This document shows positions 30,530-41,984 of a stretch of 64,000 nucleotides of DNA, piece after piece. How positions within the stretch are numbered: position 1 is the stretch's first letter; each line of letters opens with the position of its first letter. Position numbers and translations under genes: made by a program. Location: NCBI GenBank assembly GCA_917880885.1, contig OU862927.1, positions 39,149,571-39,213,570 of the forward strand, written 5' to 3'. The stretch is from Limnephilus marmoratus (lineage: Eukaryota > Arthropoda > Insecta > Trichoptera > Limnephilidae). Below the pieces are notes generated by a model. The model was not told where the DNA came from. It ran no database searches and was given only the letters and a program-made list of their open reading frames with translations.

Positions 30530-33119
30530 ACCGCCACCGAAAAGGCTAACTTACTAGGTAAAATGTTTGCGGATAACTCAACCCTCGATGACCAAGGTGC
30601 TGTCCCGACGTCGGTTCCTCACTGCGGTTTTCGTATGAAAAAGCTGAGGATCCGGCATCGGGAAGTACTCCATGTTTTACGAGGGCTTGATGTTAATAAA
30701 GCTAGTGGGCCTGACGGAATACCTGCCCTGGTACTGCAAAGGTGCGCTGCAGAAATAGCTCCAATTTTGAAAAAGCTTTTTAAACTGTCCCTGAAGACTG
30801 GCTCTGTGCCCTCTGGTTGGAAAAAAGCGGTTATCCATCCTATTCCAAAGAAGGGTGACCGCTCCAACCCGGCCAACTACCGCCCCATAGCGATCACATC
30901 AGTTCTGTCTAAGGTGATGGAACGTGTGATCAACGACAAACTGCTCACATACCTCGAGAAGAACAAAATTATTAATGACCGTCAATACGGATTCCGGCGG
31001 AACCGCTCGTGCGGTGATCTTCTCGCGTATGTGACGCATGTTTGGGGGCGATGCCTGGAACGTTTCGGTGAGACCCAAACGGTTGCACTGGACATCTCCA
31101 AGGCCTTTGACCGGGTTTGGCACCGAGGACTTGTCAACAAACTGCATTCTTACGGACTTCCCGCATCCTTGTGTACGTGGATTGCCGACTTCTTGTGGGA
31201 GAGGTCGATTCAGACGGTAGTCGATGGTTTCACCTCTTCCTCACACTCGATAAATGCTGGCGTCCCGCAGGGTTCGGTTCTGTCTCCGACTTTGTTTTTT
31301 TTATTTATTTATTTATTTATTTAATACAAACGGCATAAGTATGCCATAAACACTAATTACATGTCACAAATTCATATTCAAAATATCAGTAATGATAAAA
31401 CAGTGTATGTATAACAGTTAGTTGTGACGATACATTGGGAAGTGACAACAGAGATACCTTTACATGCAAAAATCTATAACACAAATAAAATTAGTAGTGA
31501 TTTAAAAAATATGATAGCATAGCCTTCTTGTACCCTTGTTCCGTGCAGTTAAATAGATCTATCACATCTGCATATCTATTAGTAACTTCATGTAACCTAG
31601 GTAAAAGTGAGTGTTTCGTATACTCAGTCCGATTATTGTTACATTTAAAAAGGATTTTAGAACGAGTGGTTCTCGTGGGAATATGAAATTCAATGAGCTT
31701 ATTTAAATCAGGACTGTCTATGCTACCATTTACAATTTTGAACATAAATATTAAGTCGGATATAATTCTTCGATCTGAGAGTCTTAATAAATTTAATTCT
31801 TTCATCAAGTAATTATAATTTATGTTTTCAATGGGAATACCGAGGTTAAAATTAATGTGTCTTAAGAATTTGTGTTGAATTTTTTCGATTGAATCTGAAT
31901 GTATTTTAAAATGGGGGGACCAGATCGAGGAGTTATATTCGACTTGACTACGTACTAAGGATGTATACAAAATTTTTAAAGTTGAAATATTCCTGAAACC
32001 TCTGGAATTTCTAAGAACGAAGCCAAGCATTTTGATACCTTTATTATAGATTGAGTTTATATGGGATATAAAGTTTAATTTAGAGTCAAAAGTTATGCCC
32101 AGGTCATTAATTTCTTCGACAGAGGTAAGGGTAGAGTTGTTAAGTTCATATGGATGAATAATTGGTTGACTTATTCTGTAAAAACTTATTGAATAACACT
32201 TAAGTTTTTGTTGCACATCAATGACCTTTTGTCATGTGCACCAATTCATTGTTACGCGGATGGCAGTACAGTTCATGATAGCTTTTTGTTTGAAAAGCCC
32301 CCAAAGGGCTCACAAACTCCAACAGCTCGTAAGGCTTTAAAGCAAAGAATGGACGGTTACCTCGAGAGTGTTTTCTCTTGGGGTAAAAATAATCTCGTTG
32401 AATTTAATGTTTCAAAGACCCAATCTTGTCTGATTACGTCTAAAAGGGATCGAAATGAAAATCTAGTCTCTTTCAACGGAAGCAATCTTCCGAACAGGCC
32501 CTCCATTGATATGCTTGGTGTAACCCTAAGTGACCAGCTCAGGTATGGGGGCTCCATCGAAGCCAGAGTAAAGTTAGCCTCCCAAAAACTGGGCGTACTG
32601 TACAGGGCCCGCAGATACTTTAATAGTACACAACTGCTAACCCTGTACAAATCGCAAGTGCGCCCCACGGTTGAATTTGGCAGCCACCTCTGGTCTGGAG
32701 CTCCAAAATACCTGAAAAATACCCTCGACTCTGTGCAGAAACGGGCGGTCCGTTTGATAAATTCTACCATCTTAACAGACGGATTGCAATCTTTAGAGCA
32801 CAGGCGTCGGGTGGGAATGCTATCCTTGTTCTACCGGTATTACAATGGAAGATGCTTCGAGGAACTAGCATCATTGATCCCTTCGGCACCGGTGCATAGT
32901 CGGGAAACACGCCAAACGCGTGCCCAACATTTGTACACAGTTGACATATGTCACATGAGAACGGGTCGTTTCTTCGACTCGTTCTTGTGTTCAACAGCTC
33001 GGCTGTGGAATGATTTGCCGGCCTCTGTGTTTCCTCCTTCCTACAACATGGGTCTCTTCAAGACCAATGTTCATTCCTTCCTCTCCTCAATAAGACCCTC
33101 CACACAGCATCCCAGATGA
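30530..33119 (+). pseudogene. Family G reverse transcriptase ORF, split
   Basis: First part, to 31293: GLDVNKASGPDGIPALVL, PANYRPIAITSVLSKVME, ALDISKAFDRVWHRGL, AGVPQGSVLSPTLF. Second part, from 32210: LLHINDLLSCAP, then the active-site region CYADGSTVHDS, LGVTLSDQLRYGG, SQVRPTVEFGSHLW, RTTTLW-like ARLWNDLPASVFPPSYNMG and a stop at 33117-33119. The catalytic YADD reads YADG (32253-32264), so the RT would be inactive. No endonuclease is left. Confidence 0.9.
31300..32203 (-). pseudogene. 3' fragment of non-LTR family J inside family G
   Basis: On minus it encodes the RT thumb and connection: EEINDLGITFDSKLNFISH, MLGFVLRNSRGFRN, LYTSLVRSQVEYNSSIW, EFHIPTRTTRSK, ending LSYFLNHY. The 3' end has a (TAAA)n tail (31300-31322). 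The word GTTTTT at both junctions (31294-31299, 32204-32209) is a short target duplication. It is closely related to 60735-63057. Confidence 0.88.
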
Positions 33120-33190
33120 CATATACCCTGAGGGAAATTATTTTCCTCAGGGCCTCCTGTGTGGAGTTAATGTAAAAAAAAAATTAAAAT

Positions 33191-33750
33191 AAAAAAAATA
33201 AAAAATAAAAAAATAAAGTTTTCTTCATCACTCGAAATTTTATTTTATAAGATTTTCTTGAGTTTTGTATGCACGAATAATATAAAAATATTTAAAAAAA
33301 AATATATATTGACCTAAAATTCCATTATTTCATTAATTTATTTTATTAGAAAATGTAAAAGTGTCAAGATTACACATCTCAAGAACTAAAAAAATACGGA
33401 ATTAAAAAATTTATGCAGGTCAAAATTAGTTCCTGAAAATTTTTTTTTTTAATTTTTTGGGCTGTGTTATCCATGCGTGGTATTTAACTCTTTCGGAAAG
33501 TAAACTAATGAGTTTTAGAAATACATTAACACCAACGCAATGGAAATAATAGATATCAAACGTGTTTGTCCTTAATTTGCATAAATATGCAAAAGTATGT
33601 ATATTATTTGAACATTTCTTCGTTCGAAAAATTCCGAAACCCAGGAGACTTCTGGAAAAGTATATTTAAGAGAAATCACATTACAATTCCTCTTCTACTT
33701 CGGTTAGTTTCCAGTCAACCAGATTTTTTCGTAATCTATTTTTAAACATC
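33191..33750. other. No recognisable feature
   Basis: AT-rich sequence after the poly-A end of family G. No gene seen. Confidence 0.45.
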
Positions 33751-33754
33751 TCCG

Positions 33755-33895
33755 AGAATTATATTTCATTTTAATTTTTTTCTCAAAATTGATTTTAAAT
33801 TTCTAGGTAAGCACGACCATTCATACTCGTACTGTAGAATATTTCCCAACTTCTGACATTTCCCATAAATTCTGATAGTCGTATTTTTTATTTTA
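33755..33895. repeat. Local duplicate, copy 1
   Basis: It shares gattttaaatttctaggtaa, gcacgacca and cttctgacatttcccataaa with 34625-34770. Both copies adjoin an S1 SINE, in opposite orientations. Confidence 0.65.
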
Positions 33896-33904
33896 TTTTT
33901 TGTT

Positions 33905-34300
33905 AATTATTTTATTTTCAAGAGTCCCAACTGCTCTCGTCTGAAGCCAGTGGGACTATGGCATCCCCAATTGGGTTATGTTGTGAGGCTGAAGGTAGTG
34001 GGGAGGGGAAGGAGATAGGGAAGAGGAAGGTGGTGAAGTTCCTGGATATTCAGATCTGGTCACCAAACACGACTAAACCCATTTCAAGCAACGTTTCAAT
34101 TCTGAATGGTGGTCTTACACCAGGGCGATACTGAGAGTATCTTCCACTCTGGAACGTGCCGCAAATATGCTACGTATTATTTTATATTAATAAATTGCGA
34201 AATAACACAAATTCATCAAATAAAACTTATTTGCCACGCCGGGTTTCGATCCCGCGACCTTCGTAGTGCGAGTCAAGAGCCTTAACGCTGGACTACAATG
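33905..34300 (-). mobile_element. SINE S1 copy c
   Basis: Whole-length copy with body gactatggcatccccaattg, link aaataacacaaattcatc and head gggtttcgatcccgcgacct. The last head bases are degraded. Confidence 0.8.
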
Positions 34301-34624
34301 ATTAATGATCAATAAAATGGATCAAGGAAACTTATATTTATGAGAAGTAATATTTTTGGTATGCCTCGTTATTCTCCTGTGCCATTCATGTGGAATACAT
34401 CTGTTTTTTTTATGATTTTTGGCTATGCAATTATTTTATGCTATAAAATTATGTCCCGTCTTTCCAGTTTATAAAAAATAGTTCGATTTTTCGGATTGAA
34501 AGTTTCGAAAAATCGCCAGGGTTTCAAAAATACGATTAAAAGAAAAACGGAATGTCTTAGAATATTTGCCTAAAAAACTGGATTTTTTTTTTTCAAAAAG
34601 TCATACAAGTGGTCTATTATATTT
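34301..34624. other. No recognisable feature
   Basis: AT-rich sequence between two S1-bearing duplicates, with a small palindromic gatttttcggattga-type region. No gene seen. Confidence 0.4.
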
Positions 34625-34770
34625 CGTTTTCGTTTTTTCCTCAAATTTGATTTTAAATTTCTAGGTAAGCACGACCAAATACTCATGATACCTACTGCTA
34701 TTAGGTATCATGAGTAGATTATAATACCTACAACTTCTGACATTTCCCATAAATTTTGATGGTAGTATGC
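34625..34770. repeat. Local duplicate, copy 2, with inserted hairpin
   Basis: Matches 33755-33895 except for an insertion containing a perfect 15-bp hairpin: tactcatgataccta at 34680-34694 and its complement at 34702-34716, with a 7-bp loop. Confidence 0.65.
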
Positions 34771-34827
34771 TACACTGGCGCCACCTAGCGGGTCGAATCG
34801 TAAGGCTTGGTTCACTTACACATTGAC

Positions 34828-35222
34828 GGCCGGCGTAGTCCAGCGGTAAGGCTCTTGACTCGCACACCGAAGGTCGCGGGATCGAATCCCGGCGTGGCAA
34901 ATAAATTTTTGTTGATTAATTTGTGTTATTTCACAATTTATTCATTTAAAATAATATAAAGTATATTTGCGGCATGTTCCAGAGTGGAAGATACTCTCAG
35001 TATCGCCCTGGTGTAAGACCACCATTCGGAATTGAAACTTGAAATGACATTAGCCGTGTTTGGTGACCAGATCTGAATAGCCAGGTACTTCCCCACCTTC
35101 CTCTTCCCTATCTTCTTCCCCTCCCCACTACTTTCAGCCTCACAACATACCCCAATTAGGGATGCCATAGTCTCACTGGCTTCAGACTGGAGCAGTTGGG
35201 ACTCTTGTGCGGTATTCATATA
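34828..35222 (+). mobile_element. SINE S1 copy d
   Basis: The tRNA-like head is clear: ggccggcgtagtccagcggt, then ggtcgcgggatcgaatcccg. The usual link and body follow, then an A-run at 35220-35230. No anticodon arm of a normal tRNA can be drawn with confidence. Confidence 0.85.
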
Positions 35223-35269
35223 AAAAAAAACTTTTAAAAATTTTAATGGATTTCATGCATTATTATTAA

Positions 35270-35854
35270 CTAGCTTTTGCCCCCGGCTTCGCTCGCATAG
35301 TATTAGGGGGGTTCCCATTCCGCCTCCTCCACCTTCCCTATCCCCACTCCACTCCCCCCCCCTACCCCCTCACCACACCCCCTTCCCCACCCAGCTCCAC
35401 CCCCCTTCCCCCCCCCCCTCTCTCCCACCCCTCACCACCCCTCCATACCCGTTACATTCATTTTTCAAACAGCTCGCGTGCCATCAATTAAAGCGTAACA
35501 ATCAAAGACACGCAGTTTCGCATTTATAATAGAAGTATATATTAGTATAATTTTAACTATCATAGGGATCTCCATAGTAACCTAAACAAATCATAAAATG
35601 ACATACTTATAGTTACCAAGCAACGCTTTGCTTTTCGTCTGGACAATAAACGTATAATAAATAATTTCATAACGCCAGAGCTTATTCATAACGCCAGAAC
35701 TAACTAATATATACAGCCTATATTACACGCTAATAATGTAGCTTTCTATTAGTGAAAGATTTTTTTAAGTCCGTTCAGTATTTTTTGCGTGAAAGAGTAA
35801 CAAACATACAACCATACATCCATACAAACTTTCGCCTTTATAATATTAATAGGA
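35270..35854 (-). mobile_element. Helitron-like non-autonomous element
   Basis: On the minus strand it starts TCCTATTAATATTATAAAGG and ends in a GC-rich hairpin (gcgagcgaagccgggggc) followed by aaaaGCTAG. It lies between A and T with no duplication. 5'-TC, 3'-hairpin-CTAG and A|T insertion are Helitron hallmarks. It has no Rep/helicase. An internal C-rich tract lies at 35320-35440. Confidence 0.72.
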
Positions 35855-35867
35855 TTATACCTTAGAT

Positions 35868-36308
35868 CAGTGGTTCTTAAGGGGTCGTCCATAAATCACG
35901 TGAGGCTCGAAAGGGGGGTTCGGAAAAAAACACGAAATATCACGAGGGGAGGGGGTATAATGAGATATCACGTGTATTTATTTTTCGTGATAATATTCTG
36001 AAAATTTCAAAATACTTTGTACTAAAAAAAATACGCGTTATTTTGGAGGGGGGTTGAAAAGTTGCTAAAAAACATCACGTGGTTAATGGACGACCCCAAA
36101 ACTGGGTTCGATCGAACCCCAGGGGATCGGTGGAGGTTCAACAGCAGAAGTCACACTTAACATTATTATAGTTTTGTTCTTTGTTCTTAACAGTTTTGTT
36201 CATTTTGTGCACCTGTGAACCATTTTATTTTTCCAATTAAGAAGGGTTCGGTGAACGCGGATATGAAACTGATGGGGTCAATACCTCCAACAATGTTAAG
36301 AACCACTG
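35868..36308. mobile_element. hAT-like MITE with CAGTGGTTCTTAA ends
   Basis: The terminal inverted repeats CAGTGGTTCTTAA and TTAAGAACCACTG are of the hAT type. Flanking 8-mers CCTTAGAT (35860-35867) and CTTTAGAT (36309-36316) differ at one base, the expected hAT duplication length. A second MITE occupies 35881-36097. Confidence 0.87.
35881..36097. mobile_element. MITE with GGGGTCGTCCAT ends, nested
   Basis: The inverted ends ggggtcgtccataaatcacg and cacgtggttaatggacgacc are 23-25 bp long with few mismatches. Internal sequence is non-coding and has more atcacg words. A short relative is at 41503-41545. The target duplication is not clear (a few A/T bases). Confidence 0.8.
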
Positions 36309-36379
36309 CTTTAGATACTTTGGACACGTTTCTCGCTAAAGTGAGGAATCTTACTTGAAGAAACTCATAATTGCTATGT

Positions 36380-36535
36380 CAATGGCGGATTGGTAAACGC
36401 GCGCACGTTCCGGTTAGATGAGAGGTTCTGAGTTCGAGTCCCAGTTGCGATCATTATCTTTTTCTATTTTTCAGTCTTGTCTTGTTCTCTTTCATACTTT
36501 CGTTTACATTATTATTATTATCTTATTTTTTAACG
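36380..36535 (+). mobile_element. SINE S2 copy d
   Basis: The head gcggattggtaaacgcgcgc and gagttcgagtcccagttgcg precede the S2 tail (cttgtcttgttctctttca, ttattattattatctt). Confidence 0.75.
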
Positions 36536-36539
36536 AATG

Positions 36540-38350
36540 ATATTATGTTATAATTATATAAAGTTGATGAAATGGATTGGATGATCCTTCGCTTTGATAT
36601 TTGATTGCTTAGCGTCGATTGGCCAAACCGCCCACGATCAGTTTGTCAACATGGCATCATTTCATCCCCGAGGAACAACGAGTACCTAATAGCTATTTAT
36701 AAGTTCATCTGAAAATACACGGAGTGATTCAACCTTCGTAAATGCCTCCCTACCGAGAGATACAAGGTCATATTCGTGCCAACCTCCCCCCTACCCATCT
36801 CCTTCCCATCCCCCCAGGAAAGTGTGTCAGTGTGTCAATCAGTCGATACACAACACATCAGTATTAACGCCTAATTAGAGCGCGGCCTCTGGAGTTTCAA
36901 TTGTGTAGGAACCATTGGAACCAGTGCTGCCATGTGCATTGTTTTTACAGACAGTTTTCACGGTTTTATGGATCATTTCTACCTCCAAGGTTTTTTACCG
37001 GTCAACAATATTTATGTTTTTTACATTAGGAGCCATCCATAAATTACGTCACACCTTATGAGCGTATAACCAGCCAGCGGCCGAAAATCCACATTTTATC
37101 GAAAGTTGTTCTTACGATCGTACAGGGCGGTTACAATGCGAAAGATTAATTATTCTCCGTACCAGCTTTTTAAAATTATAACTCAATATTGATTTTATTT
37201 CAATACAAATTTGCTTTAATTTATATCTACATCCAAAAATGCTGAAAGGCGTGATGATAAAACTATTAAAATAATTTTTGTAATTATTTTTTGATTATAA
37301 GTATTTATCATTTTTCAATAATAATAATGTTAAATAAGAATGTAAAAAAAATCTGAAATATATTAGTTTGCAAGTGTGCAAATAAATACACAAACGGACC
37401 AATTTTCGTCAAGAAACACATGTACGTATATATTTATAATGATTTTATTTAAACTAAAATTAAAATTCTAAAACATTCGATACCCAGATAATGTATTGAT
37501 TTATTTTACTGCATGATTATATGATTTGAAATGGGTGTGGTATAATACAAAATCTTTTTTGAAAATTTAAAAAATCTGCCAACGACCTATGGTATAACCT
37601 TATCATACTAAAAATAAACAATTTTTTTCAAAATTTAAAACATGCGAATACTAGATAAAAGGACAATCTTTCGAAATCCATTTATATTTTTTGTGGAAAA
37701 GAGTCAATACGTCTAAAATCTGATTTAAAAATAACATATTTCTGGTTTTCTCTGGTAATACCCTCCAGGGGGGGGGGGAGTATAGAAGTGTGACATCTCT
37801 ATCTATATTCATCTACGTTATTAGGGGGTGATGAGCTTTATGACGTCACATGCACAAAACAACTGCGATACATGCCAAAAAAATATTTTCCCCATCCCAT
37901 TACGCCCCCTCCGTTACGGTATCCCGTTACGCCCCATCCGTTGTGACAAATATAGCCGTTACAATATCGAATGTTGTCCAAAAACTTTGAAATATTACCA
38001 ACTATTATTTTTACATATAAAATATTTAAAATAAAAACTCTATAAAAAAATATTTTTAATTGAACAAACATTTTTTTTCCATTATTCAAAGGAAATTTAC
38101 AAAATTATTGCTTTTAATAAAGCGTTATAGATTCTTTAATTTAAAAAAATTGGTACTTTGCTTTATTTTTATCCTTCAAAACATGGTTTTTCCAACCCTG
38201 AAACATGGTTTTTCATTTTTGAGACATGGCAACACCACGTTGGAGTATTGAAGTGGAGTGCGATAAAGTGTTGATGATACAGTGGAAGGACACAGATCCA
38301 GGATTATTATACAAACCGGTTTCGCATTATTATCGACTTGATTATAATAT
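36540..38350. other. No recognisable gene; low-complexity patches
   Basis: This is 1.8 kb without a recognisable element. It holds agccatccataaattacgtca (37034-37054, resembling a MITE end), a G-run at 37768-37781, a TGACGTCA near 37839, and a short direct repeat cgttacgcccc (about 37900 and 37930). Small frames at 37828-38251 lack any family resemblance. Confidence 0.45.
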
Positions 38351-38358
38351 ACCTATAA

Positions 38359-39728
38359 TTATATTAGAACTGCCGTCACTGAACATTTAAAGCCGATAGA
38401 TACAGACGTTTGTGTGTTAAAAAAGTTTTTCTGAGTTTGATCTAACGTTTTCCAATGTTGATGAAATTTTGCACACTTGACTTTCAAAATAAGAAAAAGG
38501 TCACTCTCTGGGATGCCTGGGATCCTGGTCTGTGGGATGCCATTTGTTTTACATTTGCTTTTAGCATAGTTCCAGAGTTGTTTATTATTTATAAGAATAT
38601 TAGATTCAACTGAATTTATGTATTGATTATAGCAATGCTTCTGTAAGTGTTTTTGTTGCGTACGTTTTATAGAAAACTCTATGTAGTCTACTGGATTATT
38701 ATTTTCCATTTTTTATGTTGTTTTTGTTTTTCTTTAATGATTTTGATGAATGGAGCTGAATACCAGTTTGGAAATTTACTCTTTTTGATGATACGTTTAG
38801 GGGCAAATTGGTTGATGGTATTGTTTAAAATGTTGTAAAAAGAATCGACCACTACGTCGACATCCGAATTCTCCAGAGTAAAAGACCAGTCTGTCATTGA
38901 CAGATGTTCGTTGATTAACTCGTAATTGGCTTTTTTAAACAGATAAATTTCTTTAGGTGGGGCGTGAATAATAGGAAGTGTATCGATTTGAAGCATAATT
39001 TTAAGTGATGGGTGGTGCGAGTCTTCGTTGACAAGAGGATCGCATGCACGAGATACATGGCATTCCTCATTACAGATAACTAAATCGAGAATTCGGTTAT
39101 TTGCATTTTTTATGTAATTATATTGGTTTAATTCAGAATAATGGATTGTGTCAGCAAGTGAGGAACTAATTGCGTTCAAGTTTTCAGGTATCAAGTATGA
39201 ATCATTGTTATGTACATTCCATGTTACGGTGGGCATATTAAAGTCTCCAATTACAAGTAAAATGTCATCGGGATATTGATCTTTTACGTTAGCAAGTAAG
39301 CAAAGGAATGAACCAAGTGAAGTTTCATATCCTGGACCCTGTGGGAGATATATACAGGCTACATGAATAGTACGTTTGGAGGTATAGTTAGAGGGAGGAA
39401 TAGTTACCCAGATGCATTCAGCATTGCAGATCAAGTCTTCGCGAGGGTAAGCATTAAGATTGTTATGTGTAATGATCATCACTCCACCGCCTCGACGAGA
39501 GTCTTCTTGGTTGTTTATGCTATTCATTGTAAGGTTATTTGATCTATCCCGCCTGAAAACGCTGTAAAACTCTGTTGGTACTAGTTCCGAATCTAAAATA
39601 GAATTAATAAGCCATGTTTCAGAAATACCGAATATATCACAATCGTCATTCAATAAAATATTATTGTGAAATATTTCTGTTTTAGTGCGTAGTCCTCTAC
39701 AGTTTTGATACACAATAGTTATCATCAC
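38359..39728 (-). pseudogene. Non-LTR family J endonuclease domain, 3'-truncated
   Basis: It starts MMITIVYQNCRGLRTKTEIF, the usual opening of an apurinic-type endonuclease. ISETWL, RRGGGVMIITHN, VIGDFNMPTVTW, RILDLVICN and EDSHHPSLKI follow, so all endonuclease blocks are present. A frameshift near 38700 leads into a linker (FSIKRTQQKHLQKHC, LWNYAKSKCKTNG). The RT is missing: sequence after about 38,360 is unrelated. Confidence 0.88.
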
Positions 39729-39889
39729 AAATTAGGTAAGTTTTTTTTTTTTATAAGTGTTAATATTTTTTGTAAAATTATTAGATAAAATATAAAATAC
39801 ATGAAGAGTTTTATGAATGACACGCGCGATATTATATTATACACGTAAAATAGTGAAATTAAAATGTGAGCAGCAAGTACGAGGAGCAT

Positions 39890-40165
39890 GTTCGGAAATA
39901 GAAGGGGGATGGGAGTGGGGTGGGGGAAGGGTAATTGTACAAATAAATGTTCATCTCAACCACGCGTCTATCATTTAAGATCTACAAGATCACATCACAC
40001 GCCTACACACACTAAAGTCTAAATAACAATTGATAAATGACTTCGAACAACTATTTTTAAGTATTATCAATTAATAATCAATGTACATCTGTGCATCACT
40101 TCTACCCTGATGATGTACACTGTAACGCTGTCCGAAATGTTGTGCATCAACCCAAAAATAAAGAG
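39890..40165 (+). repeat. Hammerhead-like terminal segment
   Basis: A purine-rich tract (39900-39940) precedes CTGATGA (40107-40113). Then come a tacac...gctgt region pairing partly, CCGAAA (40133-40137), and cccaaaaataaagagg. The same core appears at 51154-51160 (inverted) and 51217-51248. Probably a Penelope-type terminus. Immediately afterwards the foldback element starts. Confidence 0.5.
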
Positions 40166-40167
40166 GC

Positions 40168-40948
40168 GTCCACTAATATCTACAGGAAGTCCAAAAACTG
40201 AAAAAATCGGACTAATATCTGTGAGAACCAAAGTGCGTATGAATATCTACAGCTCAAACTGCTGACTAATATCTATGAGAACCAAAGTGTTGACGAATAT
40301 CTATATCACTGGCAGAGGTTGGATTTGCAATTATGTATAGCATATTGGAATAACGTAACATTGCGTATGCAGTTTAAAAAACTTAATTTATGTATGTATG
40401 TATGTAAAAATCCCTAATATCGGACTATTGGACACATTTAGCTGAATATTAAGGATTTGGGTTTTTGTTTTAACAGCTTTCTTTATTTCGAGTGTTTCTA
40501 AATTATTTAGTCTGTTACCATGACCATTTCTATGTCAGTTAGGTTAGGTTAGGTTGTGGTGCCGTGTATTTCGAAATAAATTAATATCTTTGTATTATGA
40601 CCTCCGTGTTTGTTCAATAAATTATTGTCCTCGTAAACAGCAAAATACGTAATATTATGCAAAAACTTCATGTACGTACTAACGTTTAAGCCTTTACGTA
40701 ATTAGTAATTACGTAATTAAAGTAATTTATGCTTTTCCGTACAACCTCTTGCTCAGCTGCCCTCTGTAGATATTAGTTCAACCAACGCTCTGTAGAAATT
40801 AGTCAACACTGGGACCGTCATAGATATTCGTCCGACCTTAGCTCTGTAGATATTAGTCAACACTTTGAAGTTCGTAGATACTAGTCCAACATATGAGCTG
40901 TAGTTATTCGTCCGACATACAGGCTGTAGATATTAGTATCTGGAGTCA
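40168..40948. mobile_element. Foldback element with reiterated subterminal motif
   Basis: The left arm (40168-40320) holds five copies of the word (g)actaatatctac or gaatatctac. The right arm (40750-40948) holds seven inverted copies (gtagatattagt, gtagatactagt, atagatattcgt). Spacing alternates roughly 23 and 31 bp. The 430-bp centre includes a tatg microsatellite (40391-40410) and a ttaggttaggttagg run. No coding region. Arrays like this can bind a transposase, but the family is unknown to me. Confidence 0.8.
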
Positions 40949-41385
40949 AAAATAAATCTGCGCAATTTGTCCGTGAAAATCTCAATTCATATTTTTAACG
41001 TCGTTTTATAATGTGATTTATTTTTTTCTTCATATTAATTAAATTCAGTCGTTCTTGAAAAAAATAATTTTAAGAGGCTTTCGTAAAAAAAGTACGTTTT
41101 CCTAATTATGCAAAAATCTGTCAAACGCTCGCCAAATTCTTTGAAGAACTAATTACTTCTCAGTTCTAATCAAATGTGACATAATAATTTAAGAGCCATA
41201 TTCTGTTTAAATTTCTAATTAAATTTATATTTCGAAATGGACGCACAACCATGGAATTGAAGTATGGGTTCTACCAATGAGTGCAGACCTCGCTTCCTTA
41301 GCGTTTCATATTTCAACCAATAGGAGCCTTTAAAAGTGATATGGAAATCAAAGCGACCAGTGATGTGTCGCAGGTGCAGTAATCG

Positions 41386-41447
41386 TCATTTCCGTTTCAT
41401 CCGAAATCCAAGTTACAACGGGGCTAAGGAAGTTTCACTTCAAAAAT
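41386..41447 (-). repeat. Repeat family E, copy 4 (short)
   Basis: It retains tttccgtttcatccgaaatc and ggggctaaggaagtttcact. It is a terminal piece only. Confidence 0.55.
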
Positions 41448-41502
41448 AGAATACATAATTCATCAAATATTTTACGTTAATTTTCACTTTGGTGTCGTCC
41501 AT

Positions 41503-41545
41503 TAATCACGTGATGCTCGAAAGGGGGGGGGACGACCCCTTTCTG
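41503..41545. repeat. Relic of the GGGGTCGTCCAT MITE
   Basis: ggtgtcgtccattaatcacg, then gaaaggggggggg and gacgacccc: both ends of the 35881 family brought together by deletion of the middle. Confidence 0.6.
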
Positions 41546-41599
41546 TGAAAGTTCTGTGATTATTCCAGTTTTGTGAATCAAATGGCCTATAATGATATA

Positions 41600-41984
41600 C
41601 TAGCTGGTCCCCGGCATGTGTGGCAATTTCATTCAAAGAAGTAAATTGATTCTCCCTGCATGTCCTTTCCCGTGCGTCCGCGTTCCCTTCAACCTTCCCC
41701 CGCCTTCCCCCTCCCTCGACTCTTCCCGCTCAGCGAAACCCACCTCCCCGTTCCCCTTCCCCCTGCCTTTCCTCTCTGTCGCTAAAATATACATATAAAA
41801 TACACACATTTTCATTTATGCACATTTTATAACGCCAGAGCTCACCATTTTATATGGCCTATAATTCATTCTGATGTATGAGCTGTATTAATGTAAAGTT
41901 TCATTAAAATCCATTCAGTAGTTTTTGCGTGAAAGAGTAACAAACACACATACATCCATACAAACTTTCGCGTTTATATGTATA
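41600..41984 (-). mobile_element. Helitron-like element, copy adjoining another
   Basis: It starts at CTAG (41600-41603) with the GC-rich hairpin remnant ctggtccccggcatg, has a C-rich tract, and reaches gtgaaagagtaacaaacaca and acaaactttcgcgtttat. Its TC end is lost, running straight into the next copy. Confidence 0.62.

Larger units (their letters stand above)
30480..33190 (+). mobile_element. Jockey-type non-LTR element (family G), interrupted
   Basis: A 5'-truncated copy running from inside ORF2 to a complete 3' end (cacacagcatccc, hairpin, cctgtgtggagttaatg, poly-A). It is interrupted at 31300-32203 by part of another non-LTR element. A decayed relative lies at 47905-48710 and 3' ends at five other places. 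Confidence 0.88.

Noticed and set aside
34828..34905. tRNA gene
   Set aside because: Boxes A and B are present, but the unit is repeated about nine times with the same 330-bp non-tRNA tail and no convincing cloverleaf. It is the head of a SINE.
40535..40556. Telomeric array of TTAGG
   Set aside because: Only about three and a half units inside a mobile element, so not a telomere. It merely suits an insect genome.
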